A stretch of DNA of 49,182 nt from positions 1 through 49,182 of the forward strand of contig JAEUOS010000201.1 in assembly GCA_016790695.1 (NCBI GenBank), given 5' to 3'. Below, in pieces: positions 19,794 through 28,997 of the stretch. The DNA is from Burkholderiales bacterium. Its GTDB lineage: Bacteria; Pseudomonadota; Gammaproteobacteria; Burkholderiales; JAEUOS01. Positions within the stretch are counted from its first letter, which is position 1. Every line of letters starts with the position of its first letter. Under the pieces are notes generated by a model. It worked only from the letters and a program-made list of their open reading frames with translations, was not told where the DNA came from and ran no database searches. Made by a program: the position numbers and the translations under genes.

Positions 19794-21467
<1,674 letters not shown>

Positions 21468-21469
21468 CC

Positions 21470-21976
21470 ATGCCGAGGATCATCATCGTCGATCGCACGC
21501 TGCAGGAAGACACCTGGGAAACGCTTCCGCGCGACGCCGCCCTGCCCGACAGCGGCAATGTCATCGCGCCGCTCGAGACCTGGCGGCACGTGCGGGAGTC
21601 CGCGCGCGCGCGCAGCGGCGCGGTCGGCGTCTGGCTGGCGCCCGACGACGATCCGGCAGGCATCGCGCCCGACGTCGAGCGCCTGCCGGTGATCGCGGTC
21701 CAGTTCCCCCAGTTCGCCGACGGCCGCGGTTACTCGACGGCCCGCCTGTTGCGCGCGCGCCATGGCTTTCGCGGCCAGCTGCGCGCCTTCGGCGAGGTGC
21801 TGCGCGACCAGCTGTTCTACCTCGAGCGGGTCGGCTTCAATGCCTTCGCGCTCAAGGAAGGCAGGAACGTCGCCGACGCGCTCGCCGCCTTCGCCGACTT
21901 TTCCGAGGCCTATCAGGCGTCGGCGCTTGCGCCGGAACCGCCCTACCGACGCCGCACGACGGCGGCTGGGGCATGA
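21470..21976 (+). CDS. DUF934 protein linked to sulfite reductase
   Basis: 168 residues, starting 2 bases after the reductase stop. It matches DUF934: PRIIIVDRTLQEDTWETL at the start, PVIAVQFPQFADGRGYSTAR in the middle, then DQLFYLERVGFNAFALKEG. The family is strongly associated with cysI in Proteobacteria and is thought to act in sulfite reduction, but its biochemical role is unknown to me. Its stop overlaps the next start by 4 bases (ATGA), so reductase, DUF934 and methyltransferase form one operon. Confidence 0.88.
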   Translation: MPRIIIVDRTLQEDTWETLPRDAALPDSGNVIAPLETWRHVRESARARSGAVGVWLAPDDDPAGIAPDVERLPVIAVQFPQFADGRGYSTARLLRARHGFRGQLRAFGEVLRDQLFYLERVGFNAFALKEGRNVADALAAFADFSEAYQASALAPEPPYRRRTTAAGA

Positions 21977-22809
21977 GGCCCGGCGCCCCGCCCGGTCTGG
22001 CCGTTGCCGACCGCACGGAACCTGCCGCGCGCGCGCTGCGCGGGGTCGTCCATCTCGTCGGTGCCGGACCGGGTGCGCCCGACCTCCTGACCCTGCGTGC
22101 GCTGCGCCTGCTGCAGTCGGCGGACATCGTGTTTCACGACGCCCTGGTGCATCCCGACACCGTGGCCCTCGCCGCCAACGCGCACAAGGTCGCGGTCGGC
22201 AAGCGCTGCGGCACACACTCGGCGGCGCAGCGCTTCATCAACAAGCGCCTGGTCGACGCGGCCCGGCGCTACCGTTGCGTGGTCCGCCTCAAGGGTGGCG
22301 ATCCGATGCTGTTCGGCCGCGCACAGGAGGAGATCGACGCCCTGCAGGCCGCCGGCATCGCCGTCGAGGTGGTGCCCGGCGTCACTGCGGCCCAGGCGGC
22401 CGCCGCCGATCTCGGCATCTCGCTCACCCGGCGCGGTGTCAGTCGGTCGGTGGCATTCGCCACCCCGCGGGTCGGCATCGACGAGGCCCCGTCGGACTGG
22501 GCCGCAAGCCTGGCCGGTGCCGACACCGGCGTTCTCTACATGGCCGCACACCAGGCGCGCACGGTGGCCGAGGAATTGCTGCGCCGGGGCAAGCCGCCGA
22601 CCCTGCCGGTGGCGATCGTCGTGTGGGCGTCGCTCGCCAGCCGCCGCCGCTTCACCACCCTGGCGGCGCTGGCGCGCGACGGTGCCGCACCGGGCGACGG
22701 GCCCGCCCTGCTGCTGGTCGGCGAGATATTGCGCGGGGCAGCGGATGCAGCGCGCGAGGTCCCAGCCCCCCTCGTTCCCCACACCGCGGCGGCCCGCCGC
22801 GCCGCCTGA
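21973..22809 (+). CDS. cobA: Uroporphyrinogen-III C-methyltransferase (SUMT)
   Basis: 278 residues. SUMT motifs are GVVHLVGAGPGAPDLLTLRA at the N-terminus, VRLKGGDPMLFGRAQEE, and VEVVPGVTAAQAAAADLGIS. The enzyme makes precorrin-2 by two SAM-dependent methylations, the branch point to siroheme and cobalamin. It is the stand-alone form, lacking the dehydrogenase/ferrochelatase half of E. coli CysG, so those steps must be encoded elsewhere. Coupling to the siroheme-requiring reductase indicates a siroheme role. Precorrin-2 also leads to cobalamin, which the RdhA-like protein downstream would need. The C-terminal ~15 residues are an Ala/Arg-rich tail. Confidence 0.92.
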   Translation: MRPGAPPGLAVADRTEPAARALRGVVHLVGAGPGAPDLLTLRALRLLQSADIVFHDALVHPDTVALAANAHKVAVGKRCGTHSAAQRFINKRLVDAARRYRCVVRLKGGDPMLFGRAQEEIDALQAAGIAVEVVPGVTAAQAAAADLGISLTRRGVSRSVAFATPRVGIDEAPSDWAASLAGADTGVLYMAAHQARTVAEELLRRGKPPTLPVAIVVWASLASRRRFTTLAALARDGAAPGDGPALLLVGEILRGAADAAREVPAPLVPHTAAARRAA

Positions 22810-22831
22810 ACCCGGTCGAGCCAAGGTCATC

Positions 22832-23353
22832 ATGTTCGTCGACATCACAGAACGTCCATCCCGCCCCACGTCCGATGCGGACGCGTCTCCCGTCGCGATC
22901 CTCGAGCGCGCCCGCAGGCGCGCCGTCGATTCGTCGCGCCCCTACGCCGGCGACCTCACGCCGGCCGAGGCAGGCATCCTGGCGCAGGCCGGCTGCGCCC
23001 GCATCATCGACGTGCGCAGCCGCTACGAACACGAGTTCGTCGGCCGCATCGAGGGCAGCCCGCTGGTCGAATGGCGCATCTACGAGTCCGACGGCAGCGC
23101 GGCGGGCATCAGGAGCCGACCCAACGAGCGCTTCGTGGAACAGTTGCGCGCCGTCGCACGGCCGGACGAGACGCTCCTGTTCCTGTGCCGCAGCGGCGTA
23201 CGCTCGCAGGGGGCGGCAGCGGCCGCGACGGCGGCGGGATTCAGCTCGGCCTTCAACATCCTCGAGGGGTTCGAGGGCAATCCCGACGAGCGCAAGCAGC
23301 GCAGCCGCAGCGGCGGCTGGCGCCACGCCGGACTGCCCTGGATCCAGGGCTGA
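22832..23353 (+). CDS. Rhodanese-like sulfurtransferase
   Basis: 173 residues with a single rhodanese domain. The active-site loop is FLCRSGVRSQGAA with the catalytic Cys; ARIIDVRSRYEHEFVGRIEG is the conserved substrate-side motif, and FNILEGFEG precedes the C-terminal GLPWIQG. It starts 22 bases after the methyltransferase gene, on the same strand, and probably belongs to the sulfur operon. Single-domain rhodaneses carry sulfane sulfur for detoxification, tRNA thiolation or sulfur oxidation; which of these applies is not shown. Confidence 0.86.
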   Translation: MFVDITERPSRPTSDADASPVAILERARRRAVDSSRPYAGDLTPAEAGILAQAGCARIIDVRSRYEHEFVGRIEGSPLVEWRIYESDGSAAGIRSRPNERFVEQLRAVARPDETLLFLCRSGVRSQGAAAAATAAGFSSAFNILEGFEGNPDERKQRSRSGGWRHAGLPWIQG

Positions 23354-23394
23354 GCCGCGGCCTGCCGGCGCGGGCCGGCGCATAATGCGGTCCC

Positions 23395-23910
23395 ATGACC
23401 CGCCTTCCCCCCCGCCTCTGGTTCATCGGCGGCATGCTTTCCTGTGCCGGGCTGCTCGCGTTCGCCTACTACCTGCAGTACGTCGTCGGACTCGAACCCT
23501 GCCCGCTGTGCATGCTGCAGCGGGTCGCCTTCTTCGCGCTCGGCCTGGTTCTCCTGATTGCCGCCCTTCACGGTCCGCGTGCCGCCGGCGCGCGGATCTA
23601 CGCGTCGGCGGCGGCGCTGGCGGCGCTCACCGGCGCCGGGCTTGCGGCGCGCCACGTCTGGCTGCAGTACAACCCGCCCAAGTTCGCCAGCTGCGCCGGC
23701 GACATCTATTCACAGCTCGAGCGCCTGCCGCTGGGGCGCGTCATCGCCAACGCGCTGCACGCGACCGGCGACTGCGCCAAGGTCGACTGGTCGCTCCTCG
23801 GCCTGTCGATCGCGGAATGGTCGCTCGTCTGGTTCGCCCTCTTCGCCGCGGTGTCGCTGGCGATGGCGCTGCGGCCGCAGGCGTTCTTCGCCGCCCCCGA
23901 CCATGGCTGA
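23395..23910 (+). CDS. dsbB: Disulfide bond formation protein B
   Basis: 171 residues with four predicted membrane helices. The first periplasmic loop has the CxxC at Cys36/Cys39 (EPCPLCMLQR) and the second has Cys100 and Cys127 (FASCAGDI, TGDCAKVDW), the four Cys that move electrons from DsbA to quinone. CATAAT at 23381-23386 is a possible -10 element. Its stop overlaps the next gene by 8 bases. Function in re-oxidising DsbA is well established for the family; no dsbA is in the window. It would help form disulfides such as the one in the pilin. Confidence 0.94.
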   Translation: MTRLPPRLWFIGGMLSCAGLLAFAYYLQYVVGLEPCPLCMLQRVAFFALGLVLLIAALHGPRAAGARIYASAAALAALTGAGLAARHVWLQYNPPKFASCAGDIYSQLERLPLGRVIANALHATGDCAKVDWSLLGLSIAEWSLVWFALFAAVSLAMALRPQAFFAAPDHG

Positions 23911-24862
23911 CACGATCCTGCTCGCCACCCGGCTGCCGCTCCCGTTCCACGCGGCGCTGGCCGAGCGCTACGAGGTCCTGGGACCGCTGGCGCCGCCGTT
24001 CGGCGAGGCGGCGGCGGCGCTGCCGGACCAGGATGCGGCGCGCGTGCGCGCGATCGTCTCGATCGGCAGCGTCGGGATACCCGCGGAGAGCCTCGGCCAC
24101 TTTCCCAACCTCGGCTTGATCGCCTGCCTGGGCAGCGGCTACGAGGGGGTGCCGGTCACCCAGGCGCGCGCACGCGGCGTCGCCGTCACGCACAGCCCCG
24201 GCGCCAATGCCGCCGCGGTCGCCGACCTCGCGTTCGGCCTGCTGATCGCGGCGATGCGCGACTTGCACCATGCGCGCAACTGGCTGCGTGAAGGCCACTT
24301 CGCAGGCAACGCCGGTCGGCGGCTGCCCGCCGCCCCCGGCCTGACCGGGCGGCGCATGGGCATCTACGGCCTGGGGGCGATCGGGCAGAAGATCGCCCGC
24401 CGTGCGGAGGCGTTCGAGATGGAGGTCGCGTACCACAACCGCAGGCCGCGCGGCGACGTCAGCTACCGCTGGATGCCCGACCTCGCCGCGCTCGCGCAGT
24501 GGGCCGACGTGCTGATGATCGCGGTGCGCGCCGATGCGAGCAACCGCCACAGCGTCGGCGCGCCGATCCTCGCCGCCCTGGGTCCGCAGGGCTATGTGGT
24601 CAACATCTCCCGCGGCCCGGTGGTCGACGAAGCCGCCCTCGTCGACGCGCTCCGGCACGGCCGCGTCGCCGGTGCCGGCCTCGACGTGTTCGAGCACGAG
24701 CCCGAGGTGACGCCGGCCCTGTTCGACCTGCCGCGCGTTGCGCTCACGCCGCACATCGGCGGCAATACCGAGGACGCGCAGAGCGCGATGCACGACATGG
24801 TGCTCGACAATCTCGCGGCCTTCTTCGCGGGGCGGACGCCGCCCCACCCCGTGCCGGCGTAG
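23903..24862 (+). CDS. D-isomer-specific 2-hydroxyacid dehydrogenase
   Basis: 319 residues. The NAD(P)-binding motif is MGIYGLGAIGQKIARRA. The catalytic Arg is in VNISRGPVVDEAALV, Glu in FEHEPEVTP and His in TPHIGGNTEDAQ, so all three active-site residues are present. The N-terminal and C-terminal parts form the split catalytic domain. Glyoxylate/hydroxypyruvate reductases and related enzymes share this length and layout; the exact substrate cannot be read. It overlaps dsbB by 8 bases. Confidence 0.9.
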   Translation: MADTILLATRLPLPFHAALAERYEVLGPLAPPFGEAAAALPDQDAARVRAIVSIGSVGIPAESLGHFPNLGLIACLGSGYEGVPVTQARARGVAVTHSPGANAAAVADLAFGLLIAAMRDLHHARNWLREGHFAGNAGRRLPAAPGLTGRRMGIYGLGAIGQKIARRAEAFEMEVAYHNRRPRGDVSYRWMPDLAALAQWADVLMIAVRADASNRHSVGAPILAALGPQGYVVNISRGPVVDEAALVDALRHGRVAGAGLDVFEHEPEVTPALFDLPRVALTPHIGGNTEDAQSAMHDMVLDNLAAFFAGRTPPHPVPA

Positions 24863-24888
24863 CCGGGATCCGTGCAGCCGCGATCATC

Positions 24889-25284
24889 ATGCTCCCCGCC
24901 ATCCACAGCTTCCACGCGCACATCTACTACGATCCCGCATCGAACCGCGCCACGGCCGCGGCGGTGCGCGAGGCCATCGCCGCGCGCTTCCTCGTGCGGC
25001 TGGGGCGCTGGCACGACCTTCCCGTCGGCCCGCACCCGCGCGCCATGTTCCAGGTCGCGTTCCGGCCCGACGTGTTCGCCGCGTTCGTGCCCTGGCTGAT
25101 GCTCAACCGCGCCGGGCTCACCGTGCTCGTGCATCCGAACACGGGACGGCCGCGCGACGATCACCTGGTCCGCGCGCTCTGGATGGGAGAACTGCTCGCG
25201 CTCGAGGCCGCCACCCTGCCCGAGACCGAAAGCACGGACGTGATGGAGACCGAGCCCAACACGGCGCCGCGCCCGGACGGCTGA
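24889..25284 (+). CDS. DOPA 4,5-dioxygenase-family protein
   Basis: 131 residues, a small ferredoxin-like-fold protein of the DOPA dioxygenase family. Conserved His are visible in SFHAHIYYD, VGPHPRAMFQVAF, VLVHPNTGRPRDDH, likely metal ligands. Fungal and plant relatives cleave DOPA to betalain precursors; most bacterial members are uncharacterised. The ATG at 24889 is 26 bases after the dehydrogenase gene. It runs convergently into the acyl-CoA ligase (17 bases between stops). The C-terminal ~20 residues are Glu/Pro/Thr-rich and not part of the domain. Confidence 0.82.
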   Translation: MLPAIHSFHAHIYYDPASNRATAAAVREAIAARFLVRLGRWHDLPVGPHPRAMFQVAFRPDVFAAFVPWLMLNRAGLTVLVHPNTGRPRDDHLVRALWMGELLALEAATLPETESTDVMETEPNTAPRPDG

Positions 25285-25301
25285 CGCCCGCGCGACGCGC
25301 G

Positions 25302-26855
25302 TCACCCGCCGGGCGGTGCCGCCGGCGCGCCGAAGCGACGGCGCAGGTCGGCCTTCAGGACCTTGCCCAGCGCGCTCTTGGGCAGCGCCTCGACGAACGC
25401 GAAGCGCCGCGGAATCTTGTACCCGCCGATGCGCCCGCGGCAGTGCGCGATGAGTTCGGCCTCCGCGAGCGCCGCGCCCGGCCTGGCCGCCACCACCGCG
25501 AACACCGCCTCGCCGTAGGTGTCGTCCGGCACCGCGATCACCGCCGCCTCCGCGACGCCGGGATGCGTGACGAGCGCCGCCTCGACCTCGGACGAATAGA
25601 CGTTCTCGCCGCCGGTGACGATCATGTCCTTCTTGCGATCCAGCAGGTACAGGAACCCGTCCTCGTCCTCGCGGCCGACGTCGCCGGTGTGGAACCAGCC
25701 GTTGCGGAACGTCTCGCGGTTGACCTCGGGCAGGCCGTAGTAGCCCGGCGTGACGTTGGGCCCGCGCACGATCACCTCGCCGGACATGCCGCGCGGCACG
25801 TCGTCGCCGGCATCGTCGACGATGCGCAGGTCGACCCCCGGCAGCGTCTTGCCCGCGCACGCCAGCCGCGCCGAGTTGCCGTCCGCCAGCGCCGCCAGGT
25901 GGTCGCGGTGGGTGAAGAAGGAGAGGATCGGCGCGGTCTCGGTGAGCCCGTATCCCTGGGTCACGCTGGTCGCGGGCAGCGCGTCGAGCGCCCGCCGGAT
26001 CCAGGATTCCGCCATCGGCGAGCTGCCGTAGACCTGGATGCGCAGGCTCGAGAGGTCGTATCGCGCGAACTCCGGATGCTGCAGCACCATGATCAGCATG
26101 GTCGGCGCGAGCATCGAGAAGGTCACGCGAGAACGCTCGATCGCGCCCAGGTAGGCCGGCGGGCTGAACTCGGGCAGATAGACGTGCGTCGCGCCGGCGA
26201 GCGTCAGCGCGGTCGCCAGCAGGTCCGCCGAGTGGAACATCGGCGCCACGTGCAGGTAGGTGTCGTCATGCCGGATGCCGAGCGCGAGGCCGACCTGGAG
26301 CCCGTTCGCCACCACGTTGCGATGCGTCAGGCGCACGCCCTTGGCGCGCCCCGTGGTGCCGCCGGTGTAGAGCAGGATCGCGTCGTCGTCCTCGCCCGCG
26401 TCGCGCGGGGCGATCGCGGCGGCGCCGCCGATGAGTTCCTCGTGGCTAGGCGCCGCTCCCGGACGATCGGACAGGAGGTAGAAGCGCCCGCGCCAGGACG
26501 CGAGCTCCTCGCGCTCGAGCAGGCCCAGGAGCGCCGGGTCGACGGCGAGCATGCTGCAGCCCGCATCCTCGAGCACGAAGGCGATCTCGCGCGGCGCCAG
26601 CCGGACATTGACCGGCACCGGCACGATGCCGGACCAGTAGCCCGCGTGGATGAGTTCGGCCTGGCGGAACGCGTTGCGCGACAGGATGCCGATCCGGGCG
26701 CCGGCGTCGAGGCCCAGCGCGCGCAATCCGCCGGCCAGGCGCGCGACGCGCTCGACATGCTCGGCCCAGGTGTAGTCGCGATCCGGTTCGCGGATCGCCA
26801 CGCGCGACCCGGCGTTGCGCCGCGCATTGGCCAGTGCCGAGGACATCGTCAGCAT
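25302..26855 (-). CDS. Acyl-CoA synthetase (AMP-forming), copy 2
   Basis: 517-residue ANL-family ligase. Motif A5 (P-loop) is ILLYTGGTTGRAKGVRL; A8-type YGLTETAPIL and NGWFHTGDVGREDEDGF follow; the core lysine is in LPKSALGKVLKADLRR near the C-terminus. It activates a carboxylic acid to acyl-AMP and then acyl-CoA. Many motifs are shared with the ligase at 28981-30552 (VPVNxRLAP, APMFHSADLLAT), so the two are paralogues. It is the last gene of the RdhA operon, 8 bases after the small unknown gene. The substrate could be a fatty, aromatic or sterol-side-chain acid; sequence alone does not decide. Confidence 0.9.
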   Translation of the reverse strand: MLTMSSALANARRNAGSRVAIREPDRDYTWAEHVERVARLAGGLRALGLDAGARIGILSRNAFRQAELIHAGYWSGIVPVPVNVRLAPREIAFVLEDAGCSMLAVDPALLGLLEREELASWRGRFYLLSDRPGAAPSHEELIGGAAAIAPRDAGEDDDAILLYTGGTTGRAKGVRLTHRNVVANGLQVGLALGIRHDDTYLHVAPMFHSADLLATALTLAGATHVYLPEFSPPAYLGAIERSRVTFSMLAPTMLIMVLQHPEFARYDLSSLRIQVYGSSPMAESWIRRALDALPATSVTQGYGLTETAPILSFFTHRDHLAALADGNSARLACAGKTLPGVDLRIVDDAGDDVPRGMSGEVIVRGPNVTPGYYGLPEVNRETFRNGWFHTGDVGREDEDGFLYLLDRKKDMIVTGGENVYSSEVEAALVTHPGVAEAAVIAVPDDTYGEAVFAVVAARPGAALAEAELIAHCRGRIGGYKIPRRFAFVEALPKSALGKVLKADLRRRFGAPAAPPGG

Positions 26856-26863
26856 GACCGCCC

Positions 26864-27208
26864 CTACTTGCCGCCGCCCGCCTTGGCCGCGCGCGCGCGG
26901 TCGATGTACTTCTTGGTCGCGTAGGCCACGCCCTGCTGCGCGTAGGCCTTGCACGCGCGGTCCTTGAACTCGAGCGCGCGCTCCCACTCGTCGACCGGGT
27001 AGTACTCGCGCTCGGCGACGCAGCGGATCTCGCGCACCACCCGCTCCTCGATGCCCAGCTTCTCGGCGATCTGGCGGTCGGAAAATCCCGGGCGTCGCTG
27101 GTCGGGCGGCAGGTGTTCCGGATAGTTGATCTGGATCGCCTGCGACATCGACAGGACCGCATCCTTGTACTTGCGATACATCTCGGGATCGACGAAGTAG
27201 AAGCCCAT
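26864..27208 (-). CDS. Small conserved-looking protein of unknown function
   Basis: 114 residues, mostly helical and highly charged, with no signal peptide or membrane segment. The middle part, FSDRQIAEKLGIEERVVREI, reads like a helix-turn-helix, and the C-terminal half is rich in Tyr, Lys and Arg. I do not recognise a named family. It has GGGGGAG 5 bases before the ATG and lies 14 bases after one Fe-S protein gene and 8 bases before a ligase gene, so it is clearly part of this operon. It could be a regulator, a small enzyme subunit or an assembly factor; nothing in the sequence decides. Confidence 0.75.
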   Translation of the reverse strand: MGFYFVDPEMYRKYKDAVLSMSQAIQINYPEHLPPDQRRPGFSDRQIAEKLGIEERVVREIRCVAEREYYPVDEWERALEFKDRACKAYAQQGVAYATKKYIDRARAAKAGGGK

Positions 27209-27222
27209 GGCAACTCCCCCTG

Positions 27223-28089
27223 CTAGCGCAGCTCGCGCCGCGCGGCGGCGACCGGACAGGCGCGCATGCACTCGAAGCACTGCCCCTGGCTCACGTTGGA
27301 ATACGACATCGACCACAGCGTCCGGGTGAACTGCGACGAATACAGGATCATGCGCCGCTTCTCCTTGTCGGTCTCGTCGAAGACCGCTTCGAGCGCCTTC
27401 TGGAAGCCGGGAATGAACGAGGTGTGCACGCGCGTGGTGCAGCGGGCGACATCGTACCTGCGATCCTTGAACCTGCCGTCCTCGATGCGCCCGCCGAGGC
27501 ATCCGCCCTCGTCGATCGGGCAGGTGGCCACGCACGGGGTCGTGCCGATCTCGTCGTACATGGTCACGCACTCCGGCGCCGGGCACACCGGCACCTGCAG
27601 CGGCCCGTCGACCGGCAGCGGCAGCGTGGTGAGCACCGCGGCGAAATACATGAAGCCGTAGTCGGCGTTGAGCACCGGTCCCGCCAGGCTGGCCGTCCCG
27701 CAACCGGCGAGCTCGGCGGCGAGCGCGAGGTTGAGGAACGGCCGACGCGCCCGGTCGACCCCGGGCGGAATCGTCACCGCGTAGTAGCCGAAGCGCCGCT
27801 CGATGTGCTGGGCGACGCGGTTGCCCATCGCGAACACCCGGTCCGAGGTCGAGGTGGTCTCCATGTGCCGGTACGACGGACTCTTCCAGTCGCCGGCGCG
27901 CGGCTGCGCCCCGCCCAGCACGTAGACGGTCTTGCACCCGGGCAGCAGTTCCTCGGGGCGCTGGCCCTCCATCGCCGCGCCGAACGCGGCCGCATCGGCC
28001 ACGCCGGTCACGAGGGCGCCGGCCTTCTTCGCGACTTCCGCGAGCTCGGTCTTGCAGGCCTGCATCAGGTCCAGGTCGGCAGCGCTCAC
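27223..28089 (-). CDS. QueG-like 4Fe-4S protein, copy 2
   Basis: 288 residues from a GTG at 28089 that overlaps the stop of copy 1 by four bases (GTGA). The C-terminal part carries two ferredoxin-type clusters in the QueG arrangement: VPVCPAPECV, PCVATCPIDEGGC, VARCTTRVH and GQCFECMRACPVAAA. QueG (epoxyqueuosine reductase) and RdhA share a cobalamin-binding nitroreductase-like fold, and the N-terminal half here has the matching GCKTVYVLGG and GYYAVTIPPG patterns. It lacks the C-terminal HEAT-like part of full QueG (~350 or more residues). A reductase role with low-potential electrons is likely; the substrate is unknown. Confidence 0.72.
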   Translation of the reverse strand: MSAADLDLMQACKTELAEVAKKAGALVTGVADAAAFGAAMEGQRPEELLPGCKTVYVLGGAQPRAGDWKSPSYRHMETTSTSDRVFAMGNRVAQHIERRFGYYAVTIPPGVDRARRPFLNLALAAELAGCGTASLAGPVLNADYGFMYFAAVLTTLPLPVDGPLQVPVCPAPECVTMYDEIGTTPCVATCPIDEGGCLGGRIEDGRFKDRRYDVARCTTRVHTSFIPGFQKALEAVFDETDKEKRRMILYSSQFTRTLWSMSYSNVSQGQCFECMRACPVAAARRELR

Positions 28090-28997
28090 TTGAGCTTCCT
28101 TTCCGCGCGGCCGATCGGGCACACGCGCATGCACTCGAAGCACTGCGCGACCGACTCCTTGTAGAAGGCGATCGCCGATGCCGAGCGGGTGAAGAAATCG
28201 GAGTGGATCATCATGCGCCGGCGCTCGGCGTCGTCCTCGTTGGCGATCTGCTCCATCGCCTTCTGGAAGCTGTTGATGCCGAAGTTCATCGCGCGCGAGA
28301 CGCAGCGCTCGCGGTCGTAGTAGGTCGAGGCGATGCGGTTGTCGGGGCCGATGGTGCCGTGCAGGCAGCCGCCGTCGTCCGAGGGGCAGGCGGCCTGGCA
28401 CGGGGTCCGCCCGCCGGCCTTGTAGACCTGCACGCACATCGGGTGCGGACAGACATCCTGCGCGAGCATCGGATCGGCGGGCAGCTCGAGCGTGGTCAGG
28501 CACGCCGAGTAGTAGAGCAGGCCGTACTGCGGATTGAGGACGATGTTGGCGGCGAACGACCGGGTGCCCAGGCCGGCGAGCACGGCGGCCAGCATCATCG
28601 AGAAGGCCGGCTGGTGCCCGCCGACCGGCAGGCCCGGCGCCTGGATCGCCTGATAGCCGTACTCGTGCTCGATGTGGTCCGCCACCAGATGGATCACCCG
28701 GTCGTTGGCGAAATCGTAGCCGTTCATCTCGATCAGGCGGTGATCCGGCGACAGCCAGGCGCCGGCGGACGGACCGCGCACGCCGACCACCACCACCGAC
28801 TTCGCGCCCGGCAGGATGTCGTAGGGGCGCGCTCCCGGGGGCACGAAATCGTCCCATCGCGACGCGGGCGCGATGCCGACGACGTCCACCCCCGCGCCGA
28901 GCGCCAGGCGGCGCAGTTCGTCGGCGCGGCCCTGGGCGAGCGCGGCATCGCGATCGGGCGCGGCCGCCGCCGCGACCAGTTCAGCCAGATTGGCCAC
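28086..28997 (-). CDS. QueG-like 4Fe-4S protein, copy 1
   Basis: 303 residues from a GTG at 28997, with GGAGG 6 bases upstream, overlapping the ligase gene by 17 bases. It is a paralogue of the next gene, sharing the layout of Cys motifs: DVCPHPMCV, PCQAACPSDDGGC, RERCVSRAM and AQCFECMRVCPIGRAE. The YYDRERCVSRAM and CFECMRVCP blocks correspond to the DARRCISYL and CDICQEVCP blocks of epoxyqueuosine reductase. The N-terminal region has GAKSVVVVGVRG and a possible active-site tyrosine pair in YGLLYYSACLTT. It is probably a cobalamin- or flavin-dependent reductase or an electron-transfer partner of the RdhA-like enzyme; not tRNA-related from context. Confidence 0.74.
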   Translation of the reverse strand: MANLAELVAAAAAPDRDAALAQGRADELRRLALGAGVDVVGIAPASRWDDFVPPGARPYDILPGAKSVVVVGVRGPSAGAWLSPDHRLIEMNGYDFANDRVIHLVADHIEHEYGYQAIQAPGLPVGGHQPAFSMMLAAVLAGLGTRSFAANIVLNPQYGLLYYSACLTTLELPADPMLAQDVCPHPMCVQVYKAGGRTPCQAACPSDDGGCLHGTIGPDNRIASTYYDRERCVSRAMNFGINSFQKAMEQIANEDDAERRRMMIHSDFFTRSASAIAFYKESVAQCFECMRVCPIGRAERKLK

